Assembly: GCF_963678635.1 (NCBI RefSeq)
Contig: NC_087065.1
Span: forward strand, 21,583,480 to 21,647,479
Direction of reading: 5' to 3'
DNA from: Symsagittifera roscoffensis
Lineage: Eukaryota; Xenacoelomorpha; Acoela; Convolutidae
Length of the DNA: 64,000 nt
Shown piece by piece: positions 44,201-57,580 of the stretch. Below the pieces are notes generated by a model that saw only the letters and a list, made by a program, of their open reading frames with translations, was not told where the DNA came from and did not search any database. The translations under genes were made by a program, and so were the position numbers. Numbering within the stretch: position 1 is the stretch's first letter; each line of letters opens with the position of its first letter.

Positions 44201-47200
44201 CAGAGAGGAAACGTAAAAAGAGGAAACGACAAAAACAAGCGACAGTTAACACACCTAGAAAAACAACAGTGTAAAAACTACGGAGGAAGAGGTTGATGGA
44301 ATTGAAAAACAGTAAAACAAGTAGACAGGCGAAATAAACTGAGTTTTCCGTGGAAATAGCTGACTCTGCTTTCAACTTGAATGCAAATTAAAAACCATGT
44401 TTTTTCTTATTTTTTACTTACATTTTTAAAGCGCCGCCAGCAAACAAAAAGGAGGCTTCCTTCGCTTAACTTTCACCGGGGATGAAGAATTAGCAGAAGA
44501 CAAAACACGAGTTTAAAAAATTAAAAACTCTATAGTTATTCTGTAGTTATTTTTCATCTTAGTTTGTAGTATAGTGTTCATACCGGGTGGTAGTACCTAG
44601 AGAGCAGATATTATTAGAAGCGGAGTGAACGTCATTTTAGGGGGATATTAATATGCGGAACAGTGTTAATGCAGCAGACAAGTTACTTCAACCAAATTAC
44701 AGTTACGCATCGGGCTTAAATCTTAGATTAGGGAAGCAGAAAGTACACGCAACATTTCAGGCAAAACAGACCTGTTTTTTTTATGGAGGATGAAAATGAA
44801 AATACAGCGGCAAGTCGGAGCCAATGTTGCTCTATAAAATTCAATTTGTAGTGAACATTTATTTTATTGTGCACTAGTATAGTTGGTAAGCGATCTTTAC
44901 TGGTTTTTAATTAGATTATGAAGTTTTCTATAGATGAAAGGTAAAATAAAATATAATTTTTAAATGTTAATTGGAAAAATATATCAGTAAGAAAAAGAAA
45001 AAAGCTCAGTTAAACATGTGCTTTTCGCTCTCTGTCTTTCAATAACTCGAGTCAGTTTTCTTTATCAGGGACTAATTTTGCAATAATTGACTAATTAAAC
45101 CTGTAATTTTTGACTTGTATTTAACTAAATTTAGTGTTGCCTTCATCTACTAACTGTCAATGGGTTCGACACATTTTGATTTGCAAGACAAAAATGATCA
45201 ATTTTTGTCAAACAACAGGATTATTTTACTAGAAAAATTTTTTTCACAAGACAAGAAGAAAATTACCCCAAACTTACAAAATCTTTTTTTACTCAAATAT
45301 TAGAAAAGGAATTGAAACAGAAAGAGAAAAGAAGTTTTTCAAATAGAAAAAACATGATTAAATAATTGAGGTTAAAAATTTTTGTGAGGCAATGCATTAA
45401 AAAGCAGCTAGTGAAATAATAGTAAGATAATTAAGATTTACTGACTTTGTGGGTGTGGCCGATAGGGATTGTGAACAAAAATTGTACAAAAATGCATTTT
45501 CAAGCGAAACTCCTTCACACATCAGAAGGCTTGTGATAAAAACAGGGGAACCTAAAAATATTCACGCCACTTGGGCAAATTAAATCGGCTTAAATTGGGA
45601 ATTTACGAAACGGTTTACTGAAATTCGAAGGGCGTTTAAGAAACTTAAAAAGGCTTGAAAAATGAGCAAGAGACGGCCTGTTCACAAATTGAAGCTTCAA
45701 AAAGGTAAAGTAAAAAAGGGCGTATAGAATGGAATAGGCATTAAATGAGACTGTTTCCATTGAGGGAAATAGCTTCAAAGAAAAAGTGATGATAATTTCT
45801 CCATTGTTAGTCCCTTCTTGCAAAAGGTTAGAGGGAGAGCGCTTGATTTACTGGCAAGTTCAAGTACATACAAATACTCACTCACCGATTTATAAATTTT
45901 TAACAGGGAAAGAAACCATTATGAATAATTTGATCGGAATGTAAAAAAAAGACTGCTGAAGTTAAGCTGATTGATTGTCTGCCTGTCTGATAGTCAGGGG
46001 TAAATTATTTGCGTTGACAAAATATACCTATAATGAGACATGTTACAAAATATTTAGGATTAAATTTGGGTTCAATATATGGAGCAGTGAAACAGGCAAA
46101 TTGGGTAGAAATGAGGGGAAAATGAGGGGATAAATGAGGGAAAATGAGAGAGTGAAAATACAAGATGGATTAGAGAGGGTTTCCCCAGCCCCTGCCGGCC
46201 GCATAAATAGATGCAGTCAAGAATCAGGGGCTAAATTCGATATATTGTGCAAGCGACAAGTCCCTAATTGACTGCGTGAATAACCGTTTTAGCTATGCTG
46301 AAAACATTTTGAGTATAAGACACAGAATGTAGAAAACAACAATTCGAACTGTGTCAAGGAAAGGCTATAAACAGGGAAAAAAACGCTAAAAAACTGATAA
46401 TTTTGTCAAATTTTACAGCTGATGAGTTTTGAGGTCAATTAAATCTAACGGAAATTTTATAATGAAGTAAAAGTCAGCCAGCGAGAAAAACACGTTTATT
46501 TCATTGAAACAAAAATTATGGGTTCTGCGCAGAATGTTCAGGTCTTTGAATTACTTTGTTTCATGTTATATTTTTTGTTTCAATTGACGAACTTTATTTT
46601 TAAAGGGACGAAATCAAAGTGGGAACGTTTTAAACCATTTGAGAATAATTGACAATAATTTTTATTTTCTTAAGAATAATCATGCTTTTTAAAAATATTC
46701 GTTAAAAAAATTATCAAAAAATATTTCATAGTAGTCAAAAAGCAGACAAACCATAAAAAGCTTTGCCCTGATGCGGGCAATCTTTTCTTTTTCCTTATTT
46801 GTTAATCAAAGGAACACTATTTAAGCAAAAATATTATTTTTTTCATTTATAACGAGAAAATTTCAAGAGCAAAATGTCAGTCAAAAATTTAAAAAAGAGT
46901 GAAGCAATGAACAGACACCTGCAGCGTAATTTAGTTGGAAACAATTCAAATGAGAAATACGATTTGTAAATACGGAAAACTGATGAAAGAACTGATGATT
47001 TGGAAAGCCTCATTCTTTGCAAATTCATCATTAACATTTTGCTCGTTAGCCAAAGGCAACAATAATTGTCGTAGAAAAAAAAAATGTTAAACAAACAAAG
47101 TAAAAACTCAGTTAAAAATATAAATACTCAAAACGACGCAATCAAGTTTTCAAAAAACATCATTGTTTTTGATTATTTAAGTGGCTGCACAAATTTAGAA

Positions 47201-47439
47201 ACTAGTAGATCAGAACGAACATTACAAAATAATAAATTCAAAATTAACACAGAATCCAAATGACTGAGCCAAGGATCTAGTTTGCTCAGTCTTAGAGAAA
47301 CAAGTAATATCCAAATACATACAAAGATAGCCAATTGATGTGCAAGTAGCACAAAATGGTCCGAGAGTATTTCAAAAAAAATCATAAAATTTTTCTTTTT
47401 TTTTTTAAAAAAAATAGGGTCGTTTTCTTCTGCGCGTTA
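41227..47439. other. No gene recognised
   Basis: AT-rich intergenic or 5' intronic DNA of the PCBP gene. The open frames are short and low in complexity. A short G-rich direct repeat (gaggggaaaatgagggg…) lies at about 46112-46150. Undetected 5' UTR exons of PCBP could lie here, but nothing supports a position. Confidence 0.4.
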
Positions 47440-47620
47440 GAAATATTATAGAAGAGTCAGCCATAAATTTTCAGTTTCATTTTATTTAACGCGGTCTTGG
47501 GAGCAAGAAACTTTTATTACAGATCTTTTGTTTTTCTTGTCATAAATTTTTTTGCTCCCTAGACCGCGTTAAATAAAATAAAACTTAAAATTCATGGCTT
47601 ACTCTTCTATAATATTTCTG
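47440..47620. mobile_element. Compact hairpin element, about 68 bp near-perfect inverted arms
   Basis: The left arm (47440-47506) begins gaaatattatagaagag and ends gcggtcttgggagcaa. The right arm (47553-47620) is its inverse with about six mismatches. The spacer is about 46 bp. Transcribed from either strand it would fold into a long stem. It resembles a short foldback MITE; no target-site duplication is obvious. Confidence 0.85.
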
Positions 47621-47699
47621 CTCGATTGCTTTTTCTTGCTCAAAAATGAACTGAAACTGAACTGAAATTGAACTGAAACCAGTTTTTTTGGCATTATGC

Positions 47700-47940
47700 A
47701 ACTTTTTGAACATTTTATAATATCGCTCGAATCGCGACTGATAGGGCTTTAATATGATATATCGCTTGACCCAGATGATTATATGTGGTACCAAATTTTA
47801 CGCGGAAAACAAAAAAGAAAAATATAAAGCTAAAACGCACCAAAAGACAAATTTCATCCCCATGTTTCAAATGCTTGGAACAAAAAAAATAAAGTTGATG
47901 TACCAGTAACATCGGAAGTTCCGCTCTCATTAATTAGAAA
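47700..47940 (-). mobile_element. Foldback-element arm (inverted orientation)
   Basis: In plus-strand reading it contains cgcgactgatagggctttaa, gatatatcgcttgaccca, tggtaccaaattttacgcgg and catccccatgttt. These match the left arm of the 16021-17486 element. It lies just beside the compact hairpin element. Confidence 0.8.
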
Positions 47941-48139
47941 GAGTATTTAAAAAAAAATTTTTTCTTCAAATTTGTCTTTTTTGTGCGTAGTTCGGTAAGA
48001 AGCACCAAAGCAAAGCTTATAATTTAAGCAAATCAATTGTTTTGAATGGCCATTTCAACAAAGTTTATATTGCATATCTCTTAGTTGAAAAACACATTAG
48101 ATTGCCAAAAAAGCACTGAATTCAAAGCAGTTTTTCTCA

Positions 48140-48330
48140 AAACTGAGAAAACAACTCTAGGTTTTTCTTAAATCTGTCGTGACTTAAAATTGCTTTGATA
48201 TTGAATATCACCGACCCATTCTGATCATTGTTTGCGGTACCTGATTTTGCGTAAGAACGTTTTTTCTAAAAAAAATGAAACCATTCCGATAACTTTCAGT
48301 GGTCGGAACAACAAATGCAAAAATACCAAA
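48140..48330 (-). mobile_element. Foldback-element arm (inverted, diverged)
   Basis: Shared blocks are gaatatcaccgacccattc, gatcattgtttgcggtacc, tgattttgcgtaaga and cagtggtcggaac. It is a second partial copy about 400 bp from the one at 47700 and in the same orientation. Confidence 0.7.
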
Positions 48331-50630
48331 TGTCAATTGAAACAAAAACGGATTATTACTACTTCATAATTTTTTATACCAGCAGATCTAAGCTCGTTCA
48401 TAATTCAATTGCCCATTTTTCTCCATTAGTTTGGAAAGGTTAATGCATAAAATCAGGTTGTATTCGTTCTGAGCTTTCCAGTACTAGTACCAATACGAAA
48501 TTTTTAATGCGCCCACCGCGAGTCTTTTGAGACAAAATTTTTTCTATAGGAACAAAAACATCTGAAAAAAAAATTGGACTATGTTATAACATCAAGGACT
48601 AACTAACCCGTCAACTTTTATTGAAACGTTGAAAGATGTCGTTGGACGAGATCTGTGCCAACTAAAAATATTAATTGATTTCAGATTAATTTGCTAAATG
48701 AGAACACTCCAGGTAGTAAAAAATCTTTTAGGTATCAATTTATTAGGATCTAATAAGTTAGCTCACAATTTTTCTGGATTTTCCATGATCGCTTTTATTA
48801 AGAGAGCAGCTCGCCAATGAAAAACTGATTAGTAATAATATATATTTTTTGCTTTTTGAGAGAATAAGAACGAGTGTCTCTCTGGTGTCTGTTTTTTATC
48901 TCTATTTCTATCTCTAGCATGTGCATACGGTATTGGTTCACAGGTGATTTCACGGCAATTTATTACGAGCATTATTCCTGTCATAAAATTGCAATTATGC
49001 CAGAATACACAAGTGAAGAGGGAAGACAAAGACACAAAATCAACACAAACCATAAATACCTTGTCGTCTTTTCACCACTTCTTAACGCATCTGAACTCAT
49101 CGCACTCATCAATTCCTTTTTTGTCTTTTCGTTTGATTCAAAAAAAAATTCATGAAAATTTTCAGAAAGGTTGATTTTTTTTTGTGAAATTGGAAAGATT
49201 TAATAATAAAATTAATTAATAAATTGAAAATTTTTTAATGAAGCTGCAAACTAATATAGAAGGCAAAATTTTTGGATGGCCTCAAAAAATCAGTTAACAC
49301 AAATTTTAGAAAAAAAAATGCCGAACAAATTCTCAAAAGGTACACAAGACTTACCTTTTGAGATAAAACTGTGACGAACAATCAGAGTAAATATTTTCAG
49401 GTTTGATCTTATAACTGTTTTAAATAACTGTTTTAAAGTGTATTACACACCAAATTTGAATCTTCTGCTCGAATTAGTAAACGTGAAACTATCAAAAATT
49501 ACAAAACTTCGATTACAGGTAACAAGTTTAAAATCAGCCAACTGGAAAAACAACAACACTTATCCCGAGATAATTTAAGCAAATATAAGAAAGAATCACA
49601 TTTGTAGATTTTCAGTCGCTACTCTTCGATCTAGGCTGCGATGTTAGGAGACAAAAGTTAAATTTTGGAGAGTAGCTTGATAGGGCTTGAGAGGGGGGTT
49701 TGAAAAGTGAGAAAGAGAACTTAGTAGTCTGCTCTGTTCTTTAGAAGAAGTGAAGGATTAGCAGATTAGAAGTGATAATTGATTGTGACATTTGCGAAAG
49801 CACTCTCAGTTGCATTTTGGGAGAAGTTAAAAGCTCTCCCATATAATCGCATTATCCACCCAAATCCCCCTTTTACCATTTCAAAACCCAATCTCAACCC
49901 ACTAAATACAAACCTAGCTCAATTAGCCTAAAATTTTACCATACTTACCGCAGTTAAAATGTAGAACCCAAAACATATGTATTGACCAGTTTTTTTTTGC
50001 TAAAAATTTTGCGATTTTTAGGTTTTTACTACTATTTACGTGTACAGTTTTTGGCTTGCAATTTGTTTGTCAAAAAAGTTTTCGATTTATTGAGACTTCG
50101 GCGATTTGGCGCGTCGGTTCTGTCTTCAGCAGCAGATTCTTTCGTTTACCGATCGCAATTATTCACAGATAGCAAAAAGTATGGGGGGGGGGGGGGAGAG
50201 AAAGATATCGGGTGTAGCATTACATAGGTGAGCTGCAGAAGTATATATGAGTAGCTGCTCGCAATTAACACCTTAGTCTGTCAGTTGGTGGTGGGAAGAA
50301 ACAATCTCGCCGATCTCTCGAGAGACCCAATTATATTTTGAAGGAAAACAAAAACCTCCACTGGGGATAAATATCTCGCCTAATTTGAATCTCCCAAGAT
50401 TTATATCCGAATTAGAACACAATTTGCGAAGGAGTTTTGGGCCAAATTATTAAAACGTTTCCAAAACTAGTTAACCCAACATTGAAAGAAGTATTGCTCA
50501 ATTACTATTTGATGGGACATAATTAACAGACTACTATCGTCTTTTTTTATATTTAGAACAAATTTAACAAACAATATGATAGGTGAGGGGACGGAATTAG
50601 GTATTTTAAAAGGGTCCGGTCACTTTGATT
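48331..50630. other. No gene recognised; contains a 14 bp G-run
   Basis: Mostly AT-rich. At 50183-50196 there is an uninterrupted run of 14 G residues, C on the PCBP transcript strand. Around 49680-50330 the sequence is less AT-rich and could include a promoter or untranslated exon, but I saw no TATA or initiator arrangement worth calling. Confidence 0.35.
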
Positions 50631-51265
50631 CTCTTGATCTGAATTAAAGGTTAAATAAAAAGGTAGTTTTATAGGTTCATACTAAAAAGAGTAAAATTAT
50701 TGCAGTGAGCTCTTATAACTCATAAAACTCAACATCTGATCCAGGGGCGGATCTAGGATTTTCTCGAGGGGGGGGGGATTTTGACGACCTTTTTTTCTTT
50801 TTTAGGTCGACCAAATAGATTTTTTGAGCTCTCCCAAAGCACTGTTTTGCCCCTTTTTTGGCAAAATTTTCAGCGCCGCAGGCAAATTTTTGAAAAAACA
50901 GTCAAAAAAGGCGTTTTTGGGCACTTTTTGAAAAATTTTGACAAAAAAACGCGTTTTTTTTGGCGCGCGCTCCCCCTCAAAGTTAGTATATATTGGCGCC
51001 AAAGGCGCCTTTAGAAAATTTTTACGGTCGGTCGGCCAAAAATGGATTTCTGAAAAAGTATCAAAGGGGGGACCCTTTGGGTCGGCAGGTGGTCGAATCC
51101 CTGAGAGGGGGGGGGGCGTCCGTCAATCCCCCCTCCCTAAATCCGCCCCTGATCTGATCTAACTCAACTCTTGATCTGAATTAAACAAAAAGGTAGTTTT
51201 ATAGGTTCATACTAAAAACAGTAAAGTTTTTGCAGTGAGCTCTTATAACTCATATAACTCAACAT
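50631..51265. repeat. About 119 bp tandem duplication split by a MITE
   Basis: 50631-50735 and 51168-51265 are direct repeats starting ctcttgatctgaatt and ending actcaacat, with several differences. Subtracting the 410 bp element and one target duplication from the 537 bp offset leaves about 119 bp. The host DNA was therefore already a tandem duplication when the element inserted. Confidence 0.85.
50742..51151 (+). mobile_element. Complete hAT-type MITE with 8 bp target-site duplication
   Basis: The ends are inverted: caggggcggatctagg at the left and cctaaatccgcccctg at the right. Directly outside each end is the same 8 bp, atctgatc (50734-50741 and 51152-51159). Terminal CAGGGG repeats and an 8 bp target duplication are the signature of hAT-superfamily elements. 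At 410 bp with no real coding frame it is non-autonomous. It contains ggcgccaaaggcgcc-type internal palindromes and G- and C-runs. Five or more relics of the family lie elsewhere in the window. Confidence 0.93.
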
Positions 51266-51797
51266 GGTATGCGCAGAGACATAAAATGGTTTATAGAATA
51301 AATCAGATACTTCATAACTTTGTTGTAGAGAATAGGGGTCAAGTTAACATCCTACTTCTCCCTCCACCCCAAAAAAATAGACCAAGTTACTCTCCTCCAC
51401 CCCAGCGTTCATTTTAATTTAAATCTACTTAGCGCTGTATGTAAAATGCTATATTCTGTTTGGCAAAAAATTCGACCTCAGAACCAAGTTAACATCGTTC
51501 CCCCTAAACACATTTGAGGGGAGGATGTTAATTTGGTCCGAAAAAGCATGCTAATTGAAAAAAAAACACTAAAATTTGGATTCTTTTGTAAGAAAACATT
51601 TGAAGAAAATTTTGGGCGAAGTAGTTCAAACTTTTGATCATTTCACGTATAAACATGAGTGATGTTTTCATTTCCAAGCCAAAACTGAGTTCTTTATTTT
51701 GCTCTGATTCTGAGAAATGATGAAAACAGTTTCAGATAAACATTCACTTTTCTATATTCCTCTTGCGTCTTGCCAACCCAATACAGCATCATCCATG

Positions 51798-53516
51798 AGG
51801 TTTGGTCTACAGTGACCTTGGTATAATGGCTTAAACATAATAGGTCAAAATTGTTTACATAGTATGCAACTCAATTTTACTGCTAGCGCAGCACCACATA
51901 CCCTGCTTAGCAGAAATTTTTAAAACTAATTCATGTAAATAATTTTATAGTAACAATAGGAGTTTTTTGCTCAGTTTTTAGTTTGCAGGTTTTGAAACTC
52001 TCGGATTATTGATTTATCCGTTTTATTTAAATCTTTTTAAGTTCTATGTGCCCTTCTCTTCGCCCAACTTGCATAACCGATTTTTTTCGGGAAAAATGTC
52101 ACAGAAGTAGACTTAATCTGGATTCCATTGGCCGATCGTTTGCGTCTTGCAATTTGACCAGCGTTCCCTATATGCCGCCAGTGCCGCTTAAACGTAGGCC
52201 GGCAGGAGGTTCTTTTCATGGGTTTCACTGGGTTTCCGATCAGCTGAGTTTCTTTCCTCTTCGTTTGCCGGTAACTTCTTTGGACTTCCGTACATCTTCG
52301 ATATTCGATTCGTCTCATGTGCCCGTTGGTGGGTCAAACGTCTCTTCTCCTTTCTAGGAAGCTGGCTGGTTTTTCCGGCGGTTTTTGTTCCGACTTTCTG
52401 TTCTTCCCTCTTTAGCATTTTATTTGCCAGATTTTCCCATTCTGTCGGTGATAGATCGCAATTCTGGTAGGTTTCTACTATTTCCTCCGGTTAAGTAAGC
52501 TTATCCAAGCGTTTGAGCTTCTTCTCTTTAGTTTATGTATTTTTTCGGCGTCGAATTTGATTGGCCGACCGACTCGCTGTCTTTCCCAGGTTCGTTTGTT
52601 TTTGTTGTTCCTCCAGACGTTCTGGTGCGCTGATTTTCAGTAGTTTTTTCGGTTATGCAGTCGGACTTTTACTGTACTCTTGAGACAGTTTGTTTTTTAG
52701 TTGAATCTTTGCTTCAGCGATACCGCTTTTTCTGCATACTGATCCCCCAGTAGTCTTCTTTTTCGATTCAGTTTCCGATGCAATAATCTTCTCTAACGGT
52801 TTTGTCAGTGCTTTCCCATTTTTTTCTGTTCTCGTCTTTTCCAAAAACTGTTTTCTGGGTGAGCTGAGTTTTGTCTGCTCTTTTTCTTCGATGTAGCATT
52901 TCTTCCCGGAACCCATCAATTTTCTGCTAAATTTTGGGTTTCTGGGCTAAATTTTGTGAGGTCCATTTTTCTTCTGATGTCGTTTCATGCTGATTCTTCT
53001 GATGTGGTTTTGTCTCGGCTAGTACTTTTTGCTGCAAAAATCCCAGCTTTTTTTTTAACCTCCATCTGGGTTTCTGGTCTCGGAGGTAGCTCTTTCACCG
53101 GTTCTTTTGGGTCTTCTAGCATTATTTATGGGTTCAGACATCCTTTGACTGTTACGGCCATCAAAAATTGTTTTAACCAGATCTTGAACTGCCTGGATGA
53201 ATTCAAGTTCGTCGATGCCCAGAATACTGATATCATCATATCGGTGCGATTGTCTTGCGCTGAGAATCCTGCCATGTGATAACCTACGGGACTTGCTTAC
53301 TGATAAAATAAAATGTAACCAGAACTAATTCAATTATTAACTGATGTGGTCTTTTCTTTTGTTAGCTGTTGCTTAGCTTAGTTAATAACAGACTGAGCTA
53401 GCAGCTGCTTAGATTAGGTTTGGTCTAGAGTGACCTTGGTATAATGATATAAATATAAAAGTTCATAAAAATTTACATTGCATACATTTCAAGATTACTG
53501 CTAGCGCAGTACCACA
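51798..53516 (-). mobile_element. Internally deleted retroelement between about 100 bp terminal repeats
   Basis: Direct repeats at 51798-51900 and 53416-53516 share aggtttggtcta, gtgaccttggtataatg and actgctagcgcag. On the minus strand each begins TGTGGT, like an LTR, and the left one is preceded by the purine-rich gcagggta. Between them, on the minus strand, are broken Lys/Arg-rich frames. Residues around KNGKALTKPLEKI (52653-52919) match KSGKALMKPIEGKI in the larger element at 56109-56465, which lies beyond its integrase. Reverse transcriptase and integrase core are absent here. It is best read as a non-autonomous deletion derivative. The short repeat length makes the LTR call tentative. 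Confidence 0.6.
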
Positions 53517-55394
53517 ACACCTCCAGCATCGACGGCCCTTGTGTTCAACAAATGTTCTCTTTGCAGTATACTATGTGGTTAAGCTCTTGCGACGAACTCC
53601 ATTGATACCATTGCGCTGGTTACTTTGCAAGGTTTTCAAGGTTTTTCAAGCGAGATAAACTTTTGCTTGCTCTGCTCAAGGCATCTCAACGGATGAAGAG
53701 GAATTCTCCGTCTCGGTACACCACTGATAAAAAAGTTTTGTATGGTTCTGTTTTCAACAATTTTATGTCGGAAAAGGCTCCCATGTTTTTTCATTTCATG
53801 TTGTTGTATGTTTCCGATTTTACCAGTGTTGTCTTCGAATCCATTTATTGCTACGTAATTAATTTTCAGTAATTGAGCCAAAAGCTCAGATCCTTCAAGT
53901 TGAACGAGTCAACAGGAAGACAAGTGCAGTGATTCAGCTATAGATTGCATTCTGTTCAGAGGATTCTACTCAGCAATAAAAAGGCAGTTCATTCTGATTT
54001 GTCATGAAAAGTCTCTTTTTCAAGGTCCTGCTCAATATATTTTTATTTTCCGCCCTCCCTGCATTATGCCTCGAAATTTTCTGATTGTGACAGAGCATGT
54101 GTTCTCAGAATTTAAAGTTTTTGGCCGATTTTCTGCGGAAATTACCAGGAATCATGTCTGTTGTTGAAAACTAATTTTTGAGAGAGAAGATAATTAGAGG
54201 AAAATTGGAAAGTGAATCGAACTTTTGAAATACATTTAATCGAATAAAATAGAATTTAGAAAAAATTGAAATCTGTCGTCGATGATGTTGATAATCTGTA
54301 AAAAAATATCTGGACACAACTTCCAAGAATGTAAGAATGTTGTCGTTAAAAACGGATTATTGTCGGATTGTGAATCGTATTAATTCACTACATAGGGATA
54401 ACTTACGCTAGTTTCAGTAGCCAGATTTCAAAATTTCAAGTTTATATACTAGAAAAATCCCTTCAAGAACGTTTTATTTTAAAACTCAAAAAGTATGAAA
54501 AGGTCAAAAAGTTTTAAGGAAAGCTTAAAAATTTTTACAATTTTCAACAAAAACCTTTTAAAAAATTAATACACATTTCTAGCGCTTTATGTCCATCGTA
54601 ACCGGTTACGGGCATCCGCTCAATGGGCTACACAATTTTGGTCAAAACCATTGGACCGGAATCTAGAAACATAGCCAAAAGTTATGTTAAATCAACACGC
54701 AAATGACATGAAATAAGTTTCATTTCAATTGAAAAAGACAAAAGCGTGAATCCAAATAGAAAAAAAAACTAAGCTTTCTCAAATGAGATAACTGGATAAA
54801 ATTAACTACAACGGAAAAATTTCGGGTAAAATGAAACCAATTATAAAAAACTATGAAACTCGGGAAAAATTTGAAACCAACTGCACAATTTAAACTGACA
54901 AATTTAGAAATCAAATCGACTCGAAAAGTTCACAAGTGCATTCAAAATATAGAACAAATTTAAAATCAAAAAGGTTATTCAGTTCTCACAAATGTAAACT
55001 TTTGATTGTCTAACCCCACATAGTTGTTTTAAAATTTGAAAACTAGCTGTGTAGCTATTTGTGGCCGTATAATTTTTTTTTCTAGAATTCAAAATGGAAA
55101 CAATTTGAGTTCATTTCGATTTTTTATGAAAACGAACTGCAAGAAAACGAATAAATCGCTGAGTTCTGATTGTTTTTGTCTTTTTTAGTCAAAAATCTAC
55201 TGACTTAGTTAAAGCTTTAGCTCCTGAGGCTTCTTAAGTTCCTATGCACATACTTGCAAAGCTTCTCAGTCGTACGAATTTTATCCACGAACAAATTTGT
55301 TAACTTACACATAGGCAAACAAAAACCGACACACATATACTTCTTAATTGTTCCAATCACCGAATGTGGGCACAAACTTTGTCTTCGAGTGAGT
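53517..55394. other. No feature recognised between the two retroelement relics
   Basis: An 81-codon minus-strand frame at 53636-53881 directly abuts the right terminal repeat of the deleted retroelement and may be part of a larger insertion. I recognise no domain in it. The rest is AT-rich with short frames only. Confidence 0.4.
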
Positions 55395-55502
55395 TGCATT
55401 TTGTTTTAAGTTTCAAAACTTTTTTCATAGCAAATCATTGAACAATCATTGGAATGGGTCGAGTGATATACCATATTCACGGCCTTTCAGTCGTAGTTCA
55501 AA
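55395..55502 (+). mobile_element. Foldback-element arm fragment
   Basis: It contains aatcattggaatgggtcgag, tgatataccat and gcctttcagtcgtagttc, the conserved core of the arm. It ends exactly where a fragment of the retroelement terminal repeat (actgctagtgcactagcag) begins, so one inserted into the other. Confidence 0.75.
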
Positions 55503-56929
55503 TACTGCTAGTGCACTAGCAGTACCACATACTCCCTAGGGTGAACTTTTTTTACATTTATATAAACAACTTTATAATAACGATAGGAAGGAGTTTGAAT
55601 CTCTTTTAGGGCCGCTTTTAAGAGTGTCCCTGTCGGTTCCTCTTCCGATTTCTCCGTATGGAGTGTTTGAAAGGATTGCCGAAACATTGAGGCTCCTTGC
55701 TCTTTGTTTGTCGAGAGCTTCTCCTGACCCTTGTGTCCTCCTTGCTCGATACGTCGGATGCGCCTTTTGGTGGGTCAAATCGCTCGTTCCTCTCTCCTTG
55801 TTATTGATTCTTTCATTGGAGTTCGTCCGCCACTTTTTGTAATCCTCTTTTTAGGACTTGGTCAGCTACGTTCTCCCATTCGCTTGTTGCAAAGACCCGA
55901 TTTTGAAAGGTTTCTAGTATCTCCTCTGATTTGGTATTTATATCCACCATCTTCATTTTCCCCCTTTTTGCCGTTTTCGGGTCATTGAGCTTCTTGTGCA
56001 GTTTTCTTTTTCTTTTCGGATTTTTTAAGGACCATTTTTTTTTAGTTTTTGGCCCGATTGCTGAACTTGGTCCTCCCTCGTTCGGTTTGGTCCGATTTAC
56101 CGCAAAGTTCAGTACCTCTCCCGATTCCCTTGCTTCTGATGTAACGATCGTTTGGCTGTGCTAGAACCTTTCATTGGGGGACAATGTGTCTGCTTGCTGT
56201 GACTGCAGCTGCAGTTCATTTTCTGAATCTCTTTCTCTGAGCCTCTCTTCTGGAGAGCTAATTTTTTGGAGATAGTTCTTCGGTTCCGCTTTACTCGAGC
56301 CTTGTGCTGGTTCTGGTTGAAGTTGATTTTTGGCGTCCGCGTGAAGTTTGGTGTCGTCTGGTAGATCGATCCTCCAGACGTTTTAATTGTGGAACCGGAA
56401 TCCGATGAAATTTTTCCTTCTATGGGTTTCATTAGTGCTTTCCCACTTTTCCTGAGGTCGTCCATTCGTAGTTTTGTCTTTTTTGGTGAGGGAAAATTTT
56501 CTTCTTCTTAGTCTTCAATAAGACTCCTCTCCCAGGAGTAGATCATCTCCATTTTGAGTTCCGGGTTTGATTGTCCTGCTGAGTCTACAGTTCGCCTGAT
56601 ATCGTTTTTCGCTGCATCTTTATGCTCTTCCTTCCATGTAGCGTTCGCCTTCAAAAGGTTATTTTGCATCTTTGGTCGTTCCCTGTCTCGCGCTGTTGTG
56701 AGTTGTTGTTTGAACATCGACTCCGTATCTCTACTCTGAGTCCCCTTTTCGATGACATTTCGATTCTCCCTCGATTAGTCTCCCTTGATTAGTCGATGTT
56801 GTTTGTCTAAATAGTCAGAACTTTTCATAATTCTATCACGCATTTTTTAAATTCAATTTTCGTGAGTCTTCAGAAATGCGCCTGAAATGGAGAGACTTGA
56901 ACATTCTTTTTTATTCCATCTCGAATCGC

Positions 56930-57580
56930 GGATTATGGTGCTGAGGCAGAGTTCGATCAGACGCTTATTTTCTTCTAATACCCTTACCCCCAGTCTGGGC
57001 TGTGCCGTTTGGATTGTTCATTCTACTAGGCCGCAGCCCCGATGGTCTCCGATCGGGCAAAATTTTTGTTCGATACTGTTCTTGTACAAATATTCTCCTT
57101 GAAACCAGACAACTGGTCTAACAGAAACCATTCCGTAAAGCCATGTGTGTCAAAATATGTAAGCAAAATTTTTAATCTGGTCTTTCCATTTGTTGATTTA
57201 GTTACTTTTACTGGCGAAAATTTCGAAAATCTTCCGATAGCTACCAAAAAGTATATCTTTTTCCCGTTATGATTTTTTATTGGACCCGCGCAATCTTACT
57301 CGAGTTCCTGACCCGGCTGCGTAAGCAGTGGAAGGGGTTTTGAAGCGTTTTTGGAATTAATTATTTTAAGTTCTCACCATATCTGGTGCAAACACGGCAT
57401 TCTTCCGCGAGATTCACTGTGTCCTCGTGCATATGATACCATCACAGGTATCTTATTACTCTCAGCATCGCTTCCTGTCCTGGGTGTCCTCAGTGATTTC
57501 GTTTCAATACTGCCGGACGCAGTTGTAAGAGTACGGCTAGTCGGTTGTCTACTAATATGCAATCATCTTGCATGGCCATC
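56930..57580 (-). pseudogene. Integrase fragment (zinc-binding region and catalytic core)
   Basis: The zinc-binding part shows RPAVLKRNH at about 57490-57520 and the Cys pair of ECRVCTRYGENLK near 57380-57410. The core shows DCAGPI (first Asp, about 57280), FLVAIGRFSKF, WFLLDQ (second Asp, about 57115) and GLVE (catalytic Glu, about 57025). The three acidic positions survive but lie in frames separated by stops and shifts. Confidence 0.85.

Noticed and set aside
51080-51110. tRNA B-box-like ggtcgaatccctg
   Set aside because: It lies inside the hAT-type MITE and recurs in its other copies; no cloverleaf forms.
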